Below, piece by piece: positions 38,010 through 49,639 of a stretch of 64,000 nt of DNA. Position numbers and translations under genes: made by a program. Position 1 is the stretch's first letter. Each line of letters opens with the position of its first letter. This stretch comes from Acanthacorydalis orientalis (Eukaryota; Arthropoda; Insecta; Megaloptera; Corydalidae). Below the pieces are notes generated by a model. That model made no database searches and was not told the origin of the DNA. It saw only the letters and a list, made by a program, of their open reading frames with translations. Location: contig CM068315.1 of the NCBI GenBank assembly GCA_034766995.1, forward strand, positions 7,871,796 to 7,935,795. The letters run 5' to 3'.

Positions 38010-38260
38010 TCACATTCAATATGTGACTTCCTTCGTGTGTGTATTTATATACATTTTTTTCACTAACACACAAGTCATCTATTGGGTGCTGTCTTTCTAT
38101 TCACCTGCTGTGATTCTTCGACTCTCAAGATGTTACATTGTTTCGTTACCATAGAAACGTTCTTGTGCGTGTATTATGTGTAAGTTGAGTATATAAACAT
38201 GTGTGGGTGTGCCTATATGATGTCGCAGAAAACTAGATTCTATTGAATCATTCATTTGAA
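38010..38260. promoter_or_regulatory. GC-richer unique island with RFX X-box
   Basis: Unique sequence with a CACCTG E-box (38102) and the X-box described separately. One of the best-supported regulatory candidates in the window. Confidence 0.4.
38145..38158. promoter_or_regulatory. RFX-type X-box
   Basis: GTTACCATAGAAAC fits the imperfect palindrome GTNRCC-N(0-3)-RGNAAC bound by RFX factors, which in insects drive ciliary and sensory-neuron genes. Chance occurrence cannot be excluded. Its position inside a GC-richer island raises the prior. Confidence 0.45.
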
Positions 38261-38340
38261 ATTTGTATATGATTTTGTGTCGTTCGCGCGTACAAAAAAG
38301 GTTTATTTGATTTTCCTAGACGTGAGTATATTATATTATA

Positions 38341-38354
38341 TATCTATCTATCTA

Positions 38355-38405
<51 letters not shown>
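38341..38405. repeat. (ATCT)n-(TA)n microsatellite
   Basis: Four ATCT units followed by about 50 bp of TA. Confidence 0.93.
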
Positions 38406-38408
<3 letters not shown>

Positions 38409-39699
38409 TATTTCTACACACGAGGTTATATTGATTATTTAAATATTTTTAAAATTGTACGAGTCATTGCGACAAATTATTTTTTTTTATTCATTTTGTA
38501 TTATTTATATGGTTACTTTCTTATAAGAAGTATTTCAATGAAAGTTGTTATGTTTCAAGGTGAATACCATATGTTTGTGTACTGTCAGAAATAATCATGT
38601 TTATTCAGTACAGTTTATTTTTTTTCAATAGAAAATTATAACAAAAACGTTATATACGAATTTTTATACGTTAACGAGAGAAGATATATTATTATTATAA
38701 GAGTCTACACAAATAGTGAAGATCTTTTTTATTTATTGAATTCATAATAACTTCATATTGATCTCTAATTAATCCGAAAATGATTTCTGTTTATTCTTAT
38801 TTAAACAAACCAAAAATATATCGTTATATATTATGTGTTTATATACTTTTTGTGATATTTTTAATCTATAAATTAAAATGTTTCTATTTATACTAAAAGT
38901 TAACTTTTTAAAAATTGGGTTTTATATATTTTAAAAGGAAATAAAGAGCACATTCTGCTAATAATTTAATTATTACAATTAAAATAATAACAATATGTAA
39001 GAGAAACGTAATTTGATGTTATTTTAAGGAATAATAATTAACTGATTATTAAAAACTTACCTCACTAATCACAAATAAATCTTCTTATAAACATTTTCCA
39101 TTAAGAATCAGCAATCTGAAATATAAAAAATATATGAATAAATAAAATTCGTCAAAATAACACGTTATTTTAATGTAATGTGAACAGTATGATTTCTTGG
39201 TGATGACTTTTGATTTTATTTATTTTATTTTTATGGTATTCAAAAAATTCTAAAATTCAAGATAATTGATTTCTTTTTAAGAATAATAAAATGCAATATC
39301 TCTCATTTTGAATACAAATTTATAAAATATTAATTAGTAAGCTGATAGATTAGTCGATTACTAAATTATTTATATTTCCTTAAGCATGTTTGTTAAAATA
39401 ATGATATTTGTATTGGGACCATAGTCAGAGGTAAGCCAGGGTAGGCATTACCACTCTGTTTGCTTCATGTGCCATTCTCTAACAAAATCTTGAGGAACGA
39501 TTTTGGGAGATTTGAAAGTCATGGAGAATCTTTCTAATTGGTTAACTTTGATGATTAAAAACGTTTTTATGCGCAAAAAAATCATTCCTATAGGCGCGTT
39601 TTATCGTAATCTTTAACAATTTTGATATAAAAAAAATTTTTTGCCTCAAAAATTGTGTTTGCTTCCTATAATATGACGGTCTGATTACTGGTCTGATTT

Positions 39700-39700
<1 letters not shown>
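38406..39700. other. AT-rich gene-free stretch
   Basis: No gene. A moderately GC-richer patch at 39410-39680 (AGAGGTAAGCCAGGGTAGG) is unrecognised. A spliceable-looking but stop-filled segment at 39061-39115 on the minus strand is discussed under rejected items. Confidence 0.55.

Positions 39701-39771
<71 letters not shown>
39701..39771. repeat. (TA)n microsatellite
   Basis: A 71-bp perfect TA run. The mariner remnant at 39772 begins at its right edge, as expected for an element inserted at TA. Confidence 0.95.
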
Positions 39772-39774
<3 letters not shown>

Positions 39775-40305
39775 TGTAAGTCAAAAAGTAAAGATATTTA
39801 AAAAGTAAAAAAATCTCTTTTTCTACATATATGCTTTTTATGAAGATTATTTTTCTAGATAATCCCTTGAAATTTCTATGCACTTTATAATTTCGTATTG
39901 GAGGAAACTTTTTGGTCTCTTGTGCAGTTACTCTTACACTATATCCCATATACGCCTAATAAAACTAATCAGTGTATTCAAGTTTAAGTTTTTGAGCTTT
40001 TGATCCATCTACCATTTACTCCCTATCTACTATTAAGTGATTTCCAACCTTTTGGATCATTGAGACAAGATCTAGGAGAGCAAAGAGTTTTTCTAGTTAG
40101 GAAATTATTACTTCAGTGCAAAAGTGGCTGTACAAAAGACTTAAATAATTTTTGTAGGATGGAATCTAAAAGCTCATAAAGAGTTGAATTAATTGACTAG
40201 TACTTAGGAAGGATTATGTAGACAAAAAATGTTAATAAACATTTTGTATGTAGAATAAGAGTTTTGGATTTCGTGATATTTCTTTATTTTTTGAATTACC
40301 CTTAT
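39772..40305 (+). mobile_element. Internally deleted mariner of a third lineage
   Basis: TIRs: left GAGTGTAAGTCAAAAAGTAA, right complement of AAGGGTAATTCAAAAAATAA. The interior translates, with frameshifts, as the C-terminal part of a mariner transposase: SDFQPFGSLRQDLG corresponds to the family SDFHLFGPLK block that carries the third catalytic Asp, followed by KSGCTKDLNNF and the GIxKL region. The N-terminal half is absent. A related relic is at 53090-53488. About 534 bp and inactive. Confidence 0.75.
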
Positions 40306-40314
40306 ACACACACG

Positions 40315-40318
<4 letters not shown>

Positions 40319-40366
<48 letters not shown>
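40319..40366. repeat. (CA)n-(TA)n microsatellite
   Basis: A short ACACACGCACACA run into 48 bp of TA, immediately right of the third-lineage mariner. Confidence 0.93.
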
Positions 40367-40375
<9 letters not shown>

Positions 40376-40595
40376 AAACATATTGTAAAATTGATATAAT
40401 TTTATTTATATTTAAAACTGAATGTAAGGAAAAAACTATAAGGAACTGTACCAAATCACTGTAACGTCATTGGGGAAACATTCAAATAAATTCTCTGTAC
40501 ATATACGCTTTGGCTTTAGCCTATTTCTTCACTGACGTTTTCTTATTCCTTGTATGGTATTTTTTCGTATTTTTCGAACAGAAAACAGTACTGAA

Positions 40596-40638
<43 letters not shown>

Positions 40639-40960
40639 GTATGTATATATATATATTTATGTGTGTGAGTAAATCTATATACATATGAATATGTGTGCAC
40701 GGATACGTATATGTCTTAGCGACGCAGTATTTCTCTGACAAAACATTAAAAGCAGGAACCGAGTCGCAGGACTCTCACGGGATCGAAAAGGATGTGTAAG
40801 AAGTACAAAAATATAGTAACGCGGATATGGAATATATTGGCGACGCATATACATATCATATAAAACGTGGCACTCACTTTGCCATCTTATTTTTTTTTCT
40901 GTAGAAGATGAATAAATAAATGCGAGGGTCTATGGATTTTCGAAAAATATGGATGGTCTT
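40367..40960. other. GC-richer unique island and TA array
   Basis: An interrupted TA array at 40601-40665 lies inside unique sequence. 40680-40960 has several CpGs (TTAGCGACGCAGT, GAACCGAGTCGCAGG). No coding region recognised. Confidence 0.35.
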
Positions 40961-42459
40961 GTGTAACTGAAGAAAACAAAGTATTTATATTTATTTAAAA
41001 CGTTAAAATATTAACGAGTAGATATAACTAGTAATATAGAATATTTTTGTATGAGTTTTAACAAAAATTACCGAATAATTTTTATAAACGATACTATATC
41101 AATAATTAATAATACTAATAAACTAATATATTGTACATTATATTTATTTAATGTTCAGTAAGTGACTAGTCTTTCGTTTAAAATAATAACAATTACTTTT
41201 GAATAATTTTATGAAAAAGAATTATTAAATCCGAGGTGTTTTTGAAAGTAAAATTATCTGTAGAGTCAGACTACTACTACTAATTGTGAATAATTATGAT
41301 AATAAGTTTATATGTTACTACAAAATCTATCTATAAATAAAAATTGACCTTCCTCAATGATTTTTAATCGCGTTCTGATTGGCTGATATCAATCACATGA
41401 TCATTGTTGTTATTTATTTATTATGTTGCGTATATATATATATATGTATATATATATGGTTTTTTATATATATATATATATATAACACCAATAATTGCAA
41501 AGGACAAATATAAATTTTCATTATAAAGTATTGTTTCATTTTTTTAATGCAATCTCTATGTAAATATTTTTATCATGTATACAAATTAAACAAATGCAAC
41601 GTTCCAGAAACAAATTGTTTATTTAAGACAGAAAGCAAGATTGTATTTTCAAATAAATATAAAATCCTCATCTCGCTCATCAACACAATATGTATTCTTC
41701 CCCTGATATCAATATATTTTGTAACTAGTATTTACTAGTTGAAGAATATTTAATTTGTCCTTATCTATCTTGCATGTATCAACTAAAATTTTCAACAAAA
41801 TCCTAATAAGGATAAGGAATTATTCATAAACTGTACATTTCATATTTACGTTTTCGTTTTGCTAATTTATACTCCAAACGAGATGGATCTATAAGGAAAA
41901 AAATGTATTTCTCAATCTTCTACATGGATTTTTTAGACTGAAATTATCAGTCTATACTTATTACATTATAATTCTAGAGTAGTATTACATCTATTAAAAA
42001 TTCTGTAGACAATAACTTGAAAAAAATTCGTTTTAAAAGGAGTGTACATTAATATTTTTCATTATTTAGACATAAATTGTCATTTATGTCACTAATAAAT
42101 TATCGTTTAATGTCAGCACACAAATAATACAGATTTTAAGTAATCTCTTTTGACTAAATTATATCTAATTTTAATGAAGTAGTAGGGGGCTTCATTCTCC
42201 GTTCACTTACGCTGTTTCCTTCCCTAACAAATAACAGAAATTAACAAATTATACACAAAAATAATCCATGTAAAATGTAAGTAGTACAATTTTTATTAGA
42301 TTATATAAGTAGTGCAAGTTTATAAAAGTGAATCTTACAAAATATAATCTTAAAATGTGTAAAAAATTTTTTACACTAAAGCTTCAGTGAATACAATATT
42401 TTGAATAAATTTCTTATCACTTTTACACTAAAATGGTATACCCTCTTTTATTGTACACC
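40961..42459. other. AT-rich gene-free stretch
   Basis: TA tracts at 41431-41485. A segment near 41374-41402 (GATTGGCTGATATCAATCAC) is similar in reverse complement to 42470-42500. No gene. Confidence 0.55.
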
Positions 42460-42989
42460 GTAAGAGAGCTACATACATGTGATTGATATCAACCAAACAG
42501 AATAGAGATCACGAGATGTCCATCAACCAATTATTGATGATTGGAAATAGAAATGGTTAACGTGCTACTTGTAGAACGTAGCGGGGAAGTGGCGTTGCAA
42601 AGGGGTGATTTACATGATCAATTAAAAATTTTTCTTTTACGGAAATTTTACGATGGAATTATTTTTTATACATAGAAAGACTACAGTTTTTAGTAAAAAA
42701 TTGTTAGTAAGACACATGCTCTTTAAAAATAAAATTATTTTGTAGTATACAGATTAAATAAAGTTGGTACTTATTTTTAATAACAAAGAGACTTCTATTA
42801 ATTGTTAATATTAAATAACACATTTCATGAATTCCAGACATTTGACCAGAACTGGCTATATTTTGAGTAAAGTCGGTTATTGAAGTCTATTTGATTAAAT
42901 ATTGTTATTGCTATCAATTATGCAGATAATTTTCGATTGATCAGTTAAGGACGATTACTTTAATCAATATATAGGGTGAGCGTGTAATA
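42460..42989. other. Small GC-richer island and AT-rich flank
   Basis: 42460-42620 has CpGs and GC-rich words (GAACGTAGCGGGGAAGTGG). Its left part, with TGATTGATATCAACC, is an inverted relative of the segment near 41380. No gene. Confidence 0.35.
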
Positions 42990-43205
42990 TAGGGTGATTT
43001 AACTTAGGTTTCAACACAAAAGTATTGAAAAAACGTAAAAATTAAAAAAATCCATGTTATCCCCCATTTAGTATTTTAATTCAATTGTCCTTTAGTATAG
43101 AATGAAATTAAAAATATTAAATAAATAATAACATGCTTTTTCTTAACCCCTGCGTCAATTTTTAATGGTTCTTTTTATGTGGAAGCCTAAATTGAATCAC
43201 TCTAT
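42990..43205 (+). mobile_element. Foldback MITE (GGCTTCCACA family), copy 3
   Basis: The left end AGGGTGATTTAACTTAGG is more diverged. The right end is the complement of GAGTGATTCAATTTAGGC. Interior ATTTAGTATTTTAATTCAAT and ATAACATG match copies 1 and 2. About 216 bp. Confidence 0.85.
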
Positions 43206-43256
43206 ATTAAAACATCTTTCCAAAATAGAAAAGAATTTGTTAAAATTATATTTAAA

Positions 43257-43314
<58 letters not shown>

Positions 43315-43434
43315 GTTGATTTACTTACAGTCAGCCTAAGATTAGTATGATGCTTTTATGTAGAAACCTAAATTAAATCAACATATATTAAAACATCTTT
43401 CCCAGATAATAAAGAATTTGTTAAAAATATATTT

Positions 43435-43491
<57 letters not shown>

Positions 43492-43520
43492 ATTTAACTT
43501 ACAGTCGGCCTAAGATTAGT
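43172..43520 (+). repeat. Tandem duplication overlapping the foldback MITE end
   Basis: Two units, about 43172-43346 and 43352-43520, share TTTATGTGGAAGCCTAAATT (second unit TTTATGTAGAAACCTAAATT), TATTAAAACATCTTTCC, AAGAATTTGTTAAAA, a (TA)n tract and GTTGATTTACTTACAGTC / CCTAAGATTAGT. The duplicated unit starts inside the right terminal repeat of copy 3, so the duplication followed MITE insertion. The TA tracts at 43260-43308 and 43440-43488 are part of the unit. Confidence 0.9.
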
Positions 43521-43653
43521 TTTATGGTCTTTTCTTTTTTTCTTAGTAAGAATTTCTAAGGATTTTAACTTATAAAATATGTAAGTAGTTTTAAATAGAA
43601 TCAATTGGAAGTATTTTTTTCATATTCGCTTTTATAAATATTAGTGATATATG
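43521..43653. other. AT-rich spacer
   Basis: No feature recognised. Confidence 0.6.
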
Positions 43654-43811
43654 TTGGGCGGTATTCGTGGTTTAGGATCATCTGAGTATCTACTCTCCAT
43701 TTTCAACAGTTTCAGCACTAGTACCATCTTCAACTGCATTTGGTCACAGTGAAACTATGAAGCAGTGGAGAATAAACACTCAGCTAATCCTGAAAAACGC
43801 AGACTGGCTAG
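43654..43811. mobile_element. Hairpin MITE with GGGCGGTATTC terminus
   Basis: The left arm GGGCGGTATTCGTGGTTTAG, then GATCATCTGAGTATCTACTC, is mirrored on the right (complement GGATTAGCTGAGTGTTTATT), and the centre (ACCATCTTCAACTGCATTTG) is the axis. About 158 bp, nearly all palindromic. GGGCGGTATTC ends recur in insect MITEs, but I cannot assign the superfamily. Confidence 0.65.
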
Positions 43812-44532
43812 ACACCATATTAATAGGATCACAAATATAAAAACACATTATTATTATTATTACATGTAGTAATCAATTTTAAATAATGTTTCTAATTATT
43901 TTGTGTTTATGAAGTTCAATATTCAAAATTCTATGGGTATATAACATTTTTTATATAATATCATCAAATAACTGAAAAGAAAATTGTCCTGAATTTAATA
44001 TTCTCATTTTAACATAACAGTTAATAAATAAAACATCTATTATTTTGTTTTACATGAACAACCATCAAGAATATAATTTTTATAAATTACATATTTGAAT
44101 GCTTTCGACAATCATTCGAAACATAAATATTTATTGAAAATATCTAAGAATACCTTCGATTATCGTATGGAACCCATTTTCAGACCTGACTGTAAAATCC
44201 ATATCTGCACGTATATCTTTCATATAGATAAAAACATAAAATACAGCTACCGAACAGGGAAAAGTATTTGTTACGATCTCATATATGCGAAAAATAATAC
44301 GACATAACTGAAACGTCTTGAGAATAAAGATGCATGCAATATATTTGAACATGTTGAATGTGAAGAAATGATGCGAAGATAATTTCTGTCGACGATTTTG
44401 TTTGTTTTTATACGATTCATTTAGATAATGTGTATTGAAAAAAATAACAGTAGTCACATTATTTTTTTATCTTTAAAATTACCAATGAGTATTATATTAA
44501 AATTATAATTACTTTCTTTAAAATTTCTGTTG

Positions 44533-44559
<27 letters not shown>
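43812..44559. other. AT-rich gene-free stretch
   Basis: No gene. A (TA)n-(GT)n microsatellite begins at 44535. Confidence 0.6.
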
Positions 44560-44575
<16 letters not shown>

Positions 44576-44990
44576 AGTGTATGTATGTAAATATGTTTGA
44601 TTTTCTGTATGTGGATTTGAATGGACGTTCATGTATCAAACAGAACTAAACGTCTGCATCTAAACAGAGAAAAAGTATAACAAAAATCTTGTGTTTGTTG
44701 TTTATATTTGGTACGGAGTAAAAAAGAAGCATTTTCTATTTTACTGCAAATGTATAGCAGTGAAATCCTCGACGCGTACACCCCCTGCGCGCTTCCACAA
44801 CACATACACATCTCATCCCGTTTCTACCCGGCTCCTCCGCCATAGCGCGCCTAGATAAAACATAACAGATCAACAGTAAAATTGTATGCTTTAGGTTGGT
44901 ACCTAGCCCGTTGTTCAGGGGTTGGTTTTGGCGCGGTGTTATTTTTTTCGGTATTTTTATCATCTTCCGTTTTATGTATGTTTTTATGAG
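44560..44990. promoter_or_regulatory. CpG-rich island with possible minus-strand first exon
   Basis: The GC-richest part is 44765-44865 (CTCGACGCGTACACCCCCTG, CATAGCGCGCC). On the minus strand ATG at 44841-44843 has a good start context (CGCTATGGCG) and opens MAEEPGRNGMRCVCVVEARR and 15 more codons to a TAG at 44736. A GCA^GTAAAA donor precedes the stop. No homologue recognised. It could be a first coding exon, a 5' UTR or just a CpG island. Confidence 0.3.
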
Positions 44991-45555
44991 TTCTCAGGGA
45001 TTTATACAAATATATCATTCCTTTTTCGAGATAGTATATTTTCGTATAAATAATGATTTTTTTACTTCAGTTTTATAATTTTTTTCTTGAAATGTCCTAT
45101 TTTATGTATTTTAAAATCTAAAATTTATGATAGCCAACGTGAAATTATATAATTGTTATGGCAGATTGGATATTTATTATAAGATTTTTTTTATTTCGAA
45201 GTCGTATGTGTTTATTCCTTAAGAAACAAAAAAAAACTAGTTATATATATATATATATATTCAAATTATTCGCTTTAAAGAGAAATAAAATTTCACAATA
45301 TCTACAAAAGATTGCAAAAATGATAATGGCTAATGAACACAACGTCAGTAAAAATAGTTTTACTTATATAGAACTCTGTCTAGCGAGATTTTCATGAACA
45401 AATTTGTATTTTTCTCTTCGTACTGATTTTGAGTATACAAACATGCAGATAAATCGGTTTGAAAATGTAAAATTTCAAATAATGTCTTACTGTTAGTGCT
45501 ACGAAATTTAACATTAAATTTACATTCACACACACATGTGTATATATATATATAT
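44991..45555. other. AT-rich stretch
   Basis: No gene. Short TA tract at 45242-45260. Confidence 0.55.
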
Positions 45556-45720
45556 ACATACATATATAATAAAATATCCTCCTCTCTCTCTACATATATA
45601 TATATGCATACATATATAATAAAATATCCCCCTCTCTCTTTCGATATATATATGCATGCATGCATATAATGAAATATCTATATAAATACTCTTATATGTG
45701 ATAAAATACTCCATTTAAAG
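45556..45720 (+). repeat. Tandem repeat of about 52 bp, three to four decaying units
   Basis: Units share ATATATAATAAAATATCC, a CTCTCTCT tract and ATATATATGCAT. They begin near 45556, 45608 and 45655, with a partial fourth (ATAAAATACTCC). The period is visible as repeated Glu-Arg-rich blocks on the minus strand. Confidence 0.8.
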
Positions 45721-46531
45721 AAAGATAGTGGCATAGATAACTTCAGTTCATAATTCATGAACAAAAATATCTTTACATATAAAATTTTCTTGTTAACGAA
45801 TTGAAGGGATTTATTTTCGGAATTATAATCTACATTTTTATTTTTTATTTTACATATAAATATTGAATAATAAAGATTTTAATTGATACACAAACAATTA
45901 CAGATATTTAACTCTCTGCTATTAAAATATTTTATACAATGTTGTGTTGTTTATTCTTTTTATAATGAATTCTCTATTCTATAATAAAAAAACAAATATG
46001 TAAAAAAGTATTTTTTATAAATATCTTTCACTATATATATATATATTTATATTAGTAAACTAAGATGCAGAGCATTAGAGTATTTCATGACTGAACAACT
46101 ACTTTTTAATGATTTTTTTTAAAAAATAAGCTATAATTTCGTTGAACTAAACATGCTTTATTAAATAGAGATACATTATTTTTATACATTTGAATAAAAA
46201 ATGTACACTGAAATTTTCTAAGATTGTAAGAAGTTCATGTTTAATATTATGCTACCGTTTTGATAAATAAGAGTTATTTTTATATAATTTAAATAATCGC
46301 ATGTAGGCTTTGTTGTAATGTTTATAACAATTGCACTTTTTTATATTTTATCTTGAACAGAAATATAAATTATTTATATAATTTTATAAATGCCTGTTCA
46401 AGTATTCTGTTTTATTGAAACCACTGATAGTTGTAATTTAATTTGTTTAATATTTTATTTTTGTGATTAAGTGGTATGATTTAGTTTTCAAATAATTATG
46501 TATGTGTGTGTGTATATATATATATATATAT

Positions 46532-46584
<53 letters not shown>

Positions 46585-46599
46585 TATATAGTGGTGAAT
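45721..46599. other. AT-rich gene-free stretch
   Basis: An interrupted TA/TG array lies at 46500-46590. No gene. Confidence 0.6.
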
Positions 46600-46910
46600 T
46601 ATTGGATAAAGCCCCTTAACGATTAACCAATCTATTCGGCTATTGGCCAGTTATATATTGAGGGTTATTGACTACATGTGGACATTGCAATCCATCCCCT
46701 ATATCGAACAATATCACTATACGAATTTGATGTGAATGGTCTCGACTCAAAAACTTTGTCAATTGCTAATATGTCAGATGATTCGATGGGCTACTACTGG
46801 CTATCTCTCCCCACGCAAAACTCATTGTATTTATTCCCCCGGTTAGCAAAAAAGTTACCCTCGTTTTGTTACATACCTCACTGGTCGTTACGAAGATATT
46901 ATTGATGGAT
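46600..46910 (+). other. GC-richer unique island with 75-codon open frame
   Basis: Unique sequence. The frame at 46678-46905 (MDIAIHPLYRTISLYEFDVN...) is not simple-sequence and has more balanced composition than other frames, but it has no splice context or recognisable domain. Conserved noncoding DNA or a relic are equally likely. Confidence 0.25.
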
Positions 46911-46982
46911 TAGTTATATATGGAGGTTTGTACCTTTTTTACAGTTTTATATTAAAAATACTTGTCAATAGAATTGTGTGTA

Positions 46983-47050
<68 letters not shown>

Positions 47051-47428
47051 AGGAGAAGTAACTAGATTAAACTGTAATGGTATCAAAAATTAATTCTCAT
47101 TAACTTCATTTCTTTTTACTAATGTATGTATAATTTCAACTTTTTATTTCTGTGTTTGTTCTATTTATTATTCTAATATGTCCATTATACATATTTTAAT
47201 TTTATTAATTGTCATTTATTTACTTTCATGTTTTTTATAAAAAAATAATCTTTTTTTTTCACTTTAAAAAAAACTGAGGTATTTTAAAATTTCATCTAAT
47301 GAAATTAATGAAAATATTAATTTTTAATCTTTTTTTAATTCATCCTGTCAGTGTTTATGTTTTTTAAATTGAATATATTATTAAAAAATATATTATACTT
47401 GACGAGAATGTATATATATATATATAAT

Positions 47429-47481
<53 letters not shown>

Positions 47482-48080
47482 ATATAACATATGTATAATG
47501 TGATAAATATTTGAAAATTACTGCTCAACCAGTTTCTTTTGGACATTAAATAGAGAGTAAGAATTTAATCGTTCACTATTTCTAAAATAATTTCCAGATA
47601 CTTTATTTCAATTATGTTTCATATAACCAAAAAAAGGTAGACTGTTTCAAAACTAAATGTTACATTTAAGTAACAAGAGAAATAATAATTAAATCAAATG
47701 ATATCAAATACAAGTAAAGTTTTTTGTTATATCAACACAATTTTTTTTATCAGGCTTTATATATTTTTTTTAACAAAACGTAAGTATAAAAGACATGTAT
47801 TGATTTTATAAATAATATTCACAAAAATGTAATAGTGACAGTGAAACTATGTAAATAAATAATATAAACTAAAAAATAAACTGGTATGAGATAAGATAAT
47901 TATTTAGAGGTATTTTTTTATGAAATATTCCAATAATTTAAAAGATAGTTTAATTTCACTTTTGTATTTTTATTCTTGTATCTCTTGTTAAATATATAAT
48001 TATCTTCTCAAAAATATCTAGAAGAGATGTTTGAGATATTTGAAAAACGAATTAAAAAATAAATCTTTTAAAAAATAAAA
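46911..48080. other. AT-rich gene-free stretch
   Basis: Contains (TA)n-(GA)n at 46988-47050 and a (TA)n/(ATATAAT)n array at 47411-47475. No gene. Confidence 0.6.
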
Positions 48081-48372
48081 TAAAACTAAACGAGGCTTTC
48101 GGTGTGGGTACTGTTAAGGAACATACGGTGCAATGGTGGTTCCAAAAATTTCGTGCTGGGGACTAGAACTTTGAAAATGAAGAATATCGCAGTTCATAAC
48201 AACCAACTGAAGGCGTTAATTAAATCAGAACCACGCATAACAATTGGAGAGCTTGCATAAAACTTAGACGTTAGTCAATTCTGGAACACTTAAAAGAGCT
48301 AGGAATAAAATCTGAAGAAAAAATATATGAATTTGAAGCTCATTAACCGCAATTATTTTTCTACAAACCTAA
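48081..48372 (+). mobile_element. 5'-truncated mariner deletion derivative (MITE copy H)
   Basis: Begins inside the DNA-binding codons (AAACTAAACGAGGCTTTCGG) and runs through TVQWWFQKF-type sequence, the shared deletion junction and the right TIR (TTTTTCTACAAACCTAA). The left third is missing, and more indels and stops are present than in the other copies. Confidence 0.88.
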
Positions 48373-48799
48373 TAGAAGTCGAAGATATTATTAAGGTGTT
48401 TAATTATTTTCCTTTTAACTTATTATAAGGATCAATCATTCAGTATGATATTTAACAGGTAGGAAAAAATGAACTGCTGTTCATTTTGAAATATTTTTTT
48501 AATGTCAAAATTTACACTTTTTCGAAAAAGTATTCGATTAAAATATTATACCTTTGACTTCTCTTTAAAAATCAAACATGTGTTACAAGTCATCGAATAA
48601 TAAGAATAATAATAAATTGGAACTCCAGAGTATAAACAAAGTCAGCAAATTATTTCAGTATAAAAGCTTACAAAATTTGGACCATATGCTAAAAACAAAT
48701 AAAAGAAAATGTATATAAAAATAAATAAAGCTTATGGATATAATATTATAAAAATAATAAATAATTTTTAAAAGGCATGTGCTTGGATAATATCGCAGG
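48373..48799. other. AT-rich spacer
   Basis: No feature recognised. Confidence 0.55.
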
Positions 48800-49192
48800 A
48801 ATGTTACCCTCGAAAGAAGAATGTTGAGAAGGATATTTGGGCCAGTAAACGATGGAGGTATATGGAGAATTCTCTATAACTTAGAATCATAGAAGTCTGA
48901 GGAACCAAAATATCGGTTTTTTAAAAAATGCTCCGTCTGCGTTGGGTAGGTCATACTGAGCTGATGCCGGACTCAAAAGTACCAAAAAGGTTCTTGGATA
49001 TACCAACCAGGCGGGAGAAGACCTGTGGGCAAACCAAGGCTTAAATGAATAGACAATATAGAGAAGAATACAGTGGAACTGTTGTAAATAAAGAACTGGA
49101 GAAGGACTTCCAGGCAGAGGGATGTCTGGAGGCAGAAAATTGAAGAGGCCAATGCTTGATTTCAGCCATAACACCATCAAAAAAGAAGAGAA
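48800..49192 (+). pseudogene. 3' end of a non-LTR retrotransposon ORF2 (RTE-like)
   Basis: This reads as the C-terminal tail of an endonuclease-reverse transcriptase. ERRMLRRIFGPVNDGGIWRI (48812-48871) is followed, after a TAG, by LRLRWVGHTELMPDSKVPKR (about 48930-48989), then a frameshift and RRPVGKPRLK with a stop where the conserved Trp should be (TGA), IDNIEKNTVELL, NWRRTSRQRDVWRQKIEEA and a final stop region. These are the RRIFGP, LRWxGHxxRM and GRRPVGRPRLRW landmarks of the family. The element ends in an AAAAAAGAAGAG simple tail, typical of RTE 3' ends. It is 5'-truncated, as usual for target-primed insertion, and is dead (three stops, one or more frameshifts). Clade assignment is inference. 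Confidence 0.85.
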
Positions 49193-49639
49193 ATGGGTAA
49201 TATCATATAAATAGTAGGTGATAAATAGACAATAAAAATTCTTAAATGATAGACAATGAATATAGAGTATTTATAAAGATTAATGAGTAGTTGGGTTAAT
49301 GATATCAGATGTTTTTGTTCTGTAATTCCAAAAATATGTTATTATTTCAAATTAGTGTATTAAGTCAAATTGGTTTACATAAAAATTTAAAATCAATAAA
49401 CTTTCTCAGATAGGCAATTGTTTCTGTGGTGTATTAATTATTGATAAAAAAATGTCTAATCCTGTAATATTTATCATTTTTCCCCTATTGTTCATCAATT
49501 TAGTAATACAGTTTGTAGAATAGCTCACAGTTTCTATAGTTAATTATCATAGTTCTAAAAGGTTTTATATAATGCATTCCAACTTTCTAAATAATTGATT
49601 AAAAAAAAACTTGGAAAATAATGGGTTAATATGTGATAC
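49193..49639. other. AT-rich spacer
   Basis: No feature recognised. Confidence 0.6.

Noticed and set aside
39061..39115. Minus-strand 55-nt segment with good acceptor (TTTTTTATATTTCAG) and perfect donor (GAG^GTAAGTTTTT)
   Set aside because: Stops in all three frames, so not coding; a noncoding exon is possible but splice-like motifs occur by chance in A/T-rich DNA.
44893..44905. TTAGGTTGGTACC resembling the mariner TIR start
   Set aside because: Only about 12 bases match and the rest of the TIR is absent.
46678..46905. 75-codon open frame as a gene
   Set aside because: No homology recognised, no splice or promoter context; kept only as part of an island description.
47758..47783. 26-nt segment between TATCAG and GTAAGTA
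   Set aside because: Almost pure A/T, not a multiple of three, no conservation argument.
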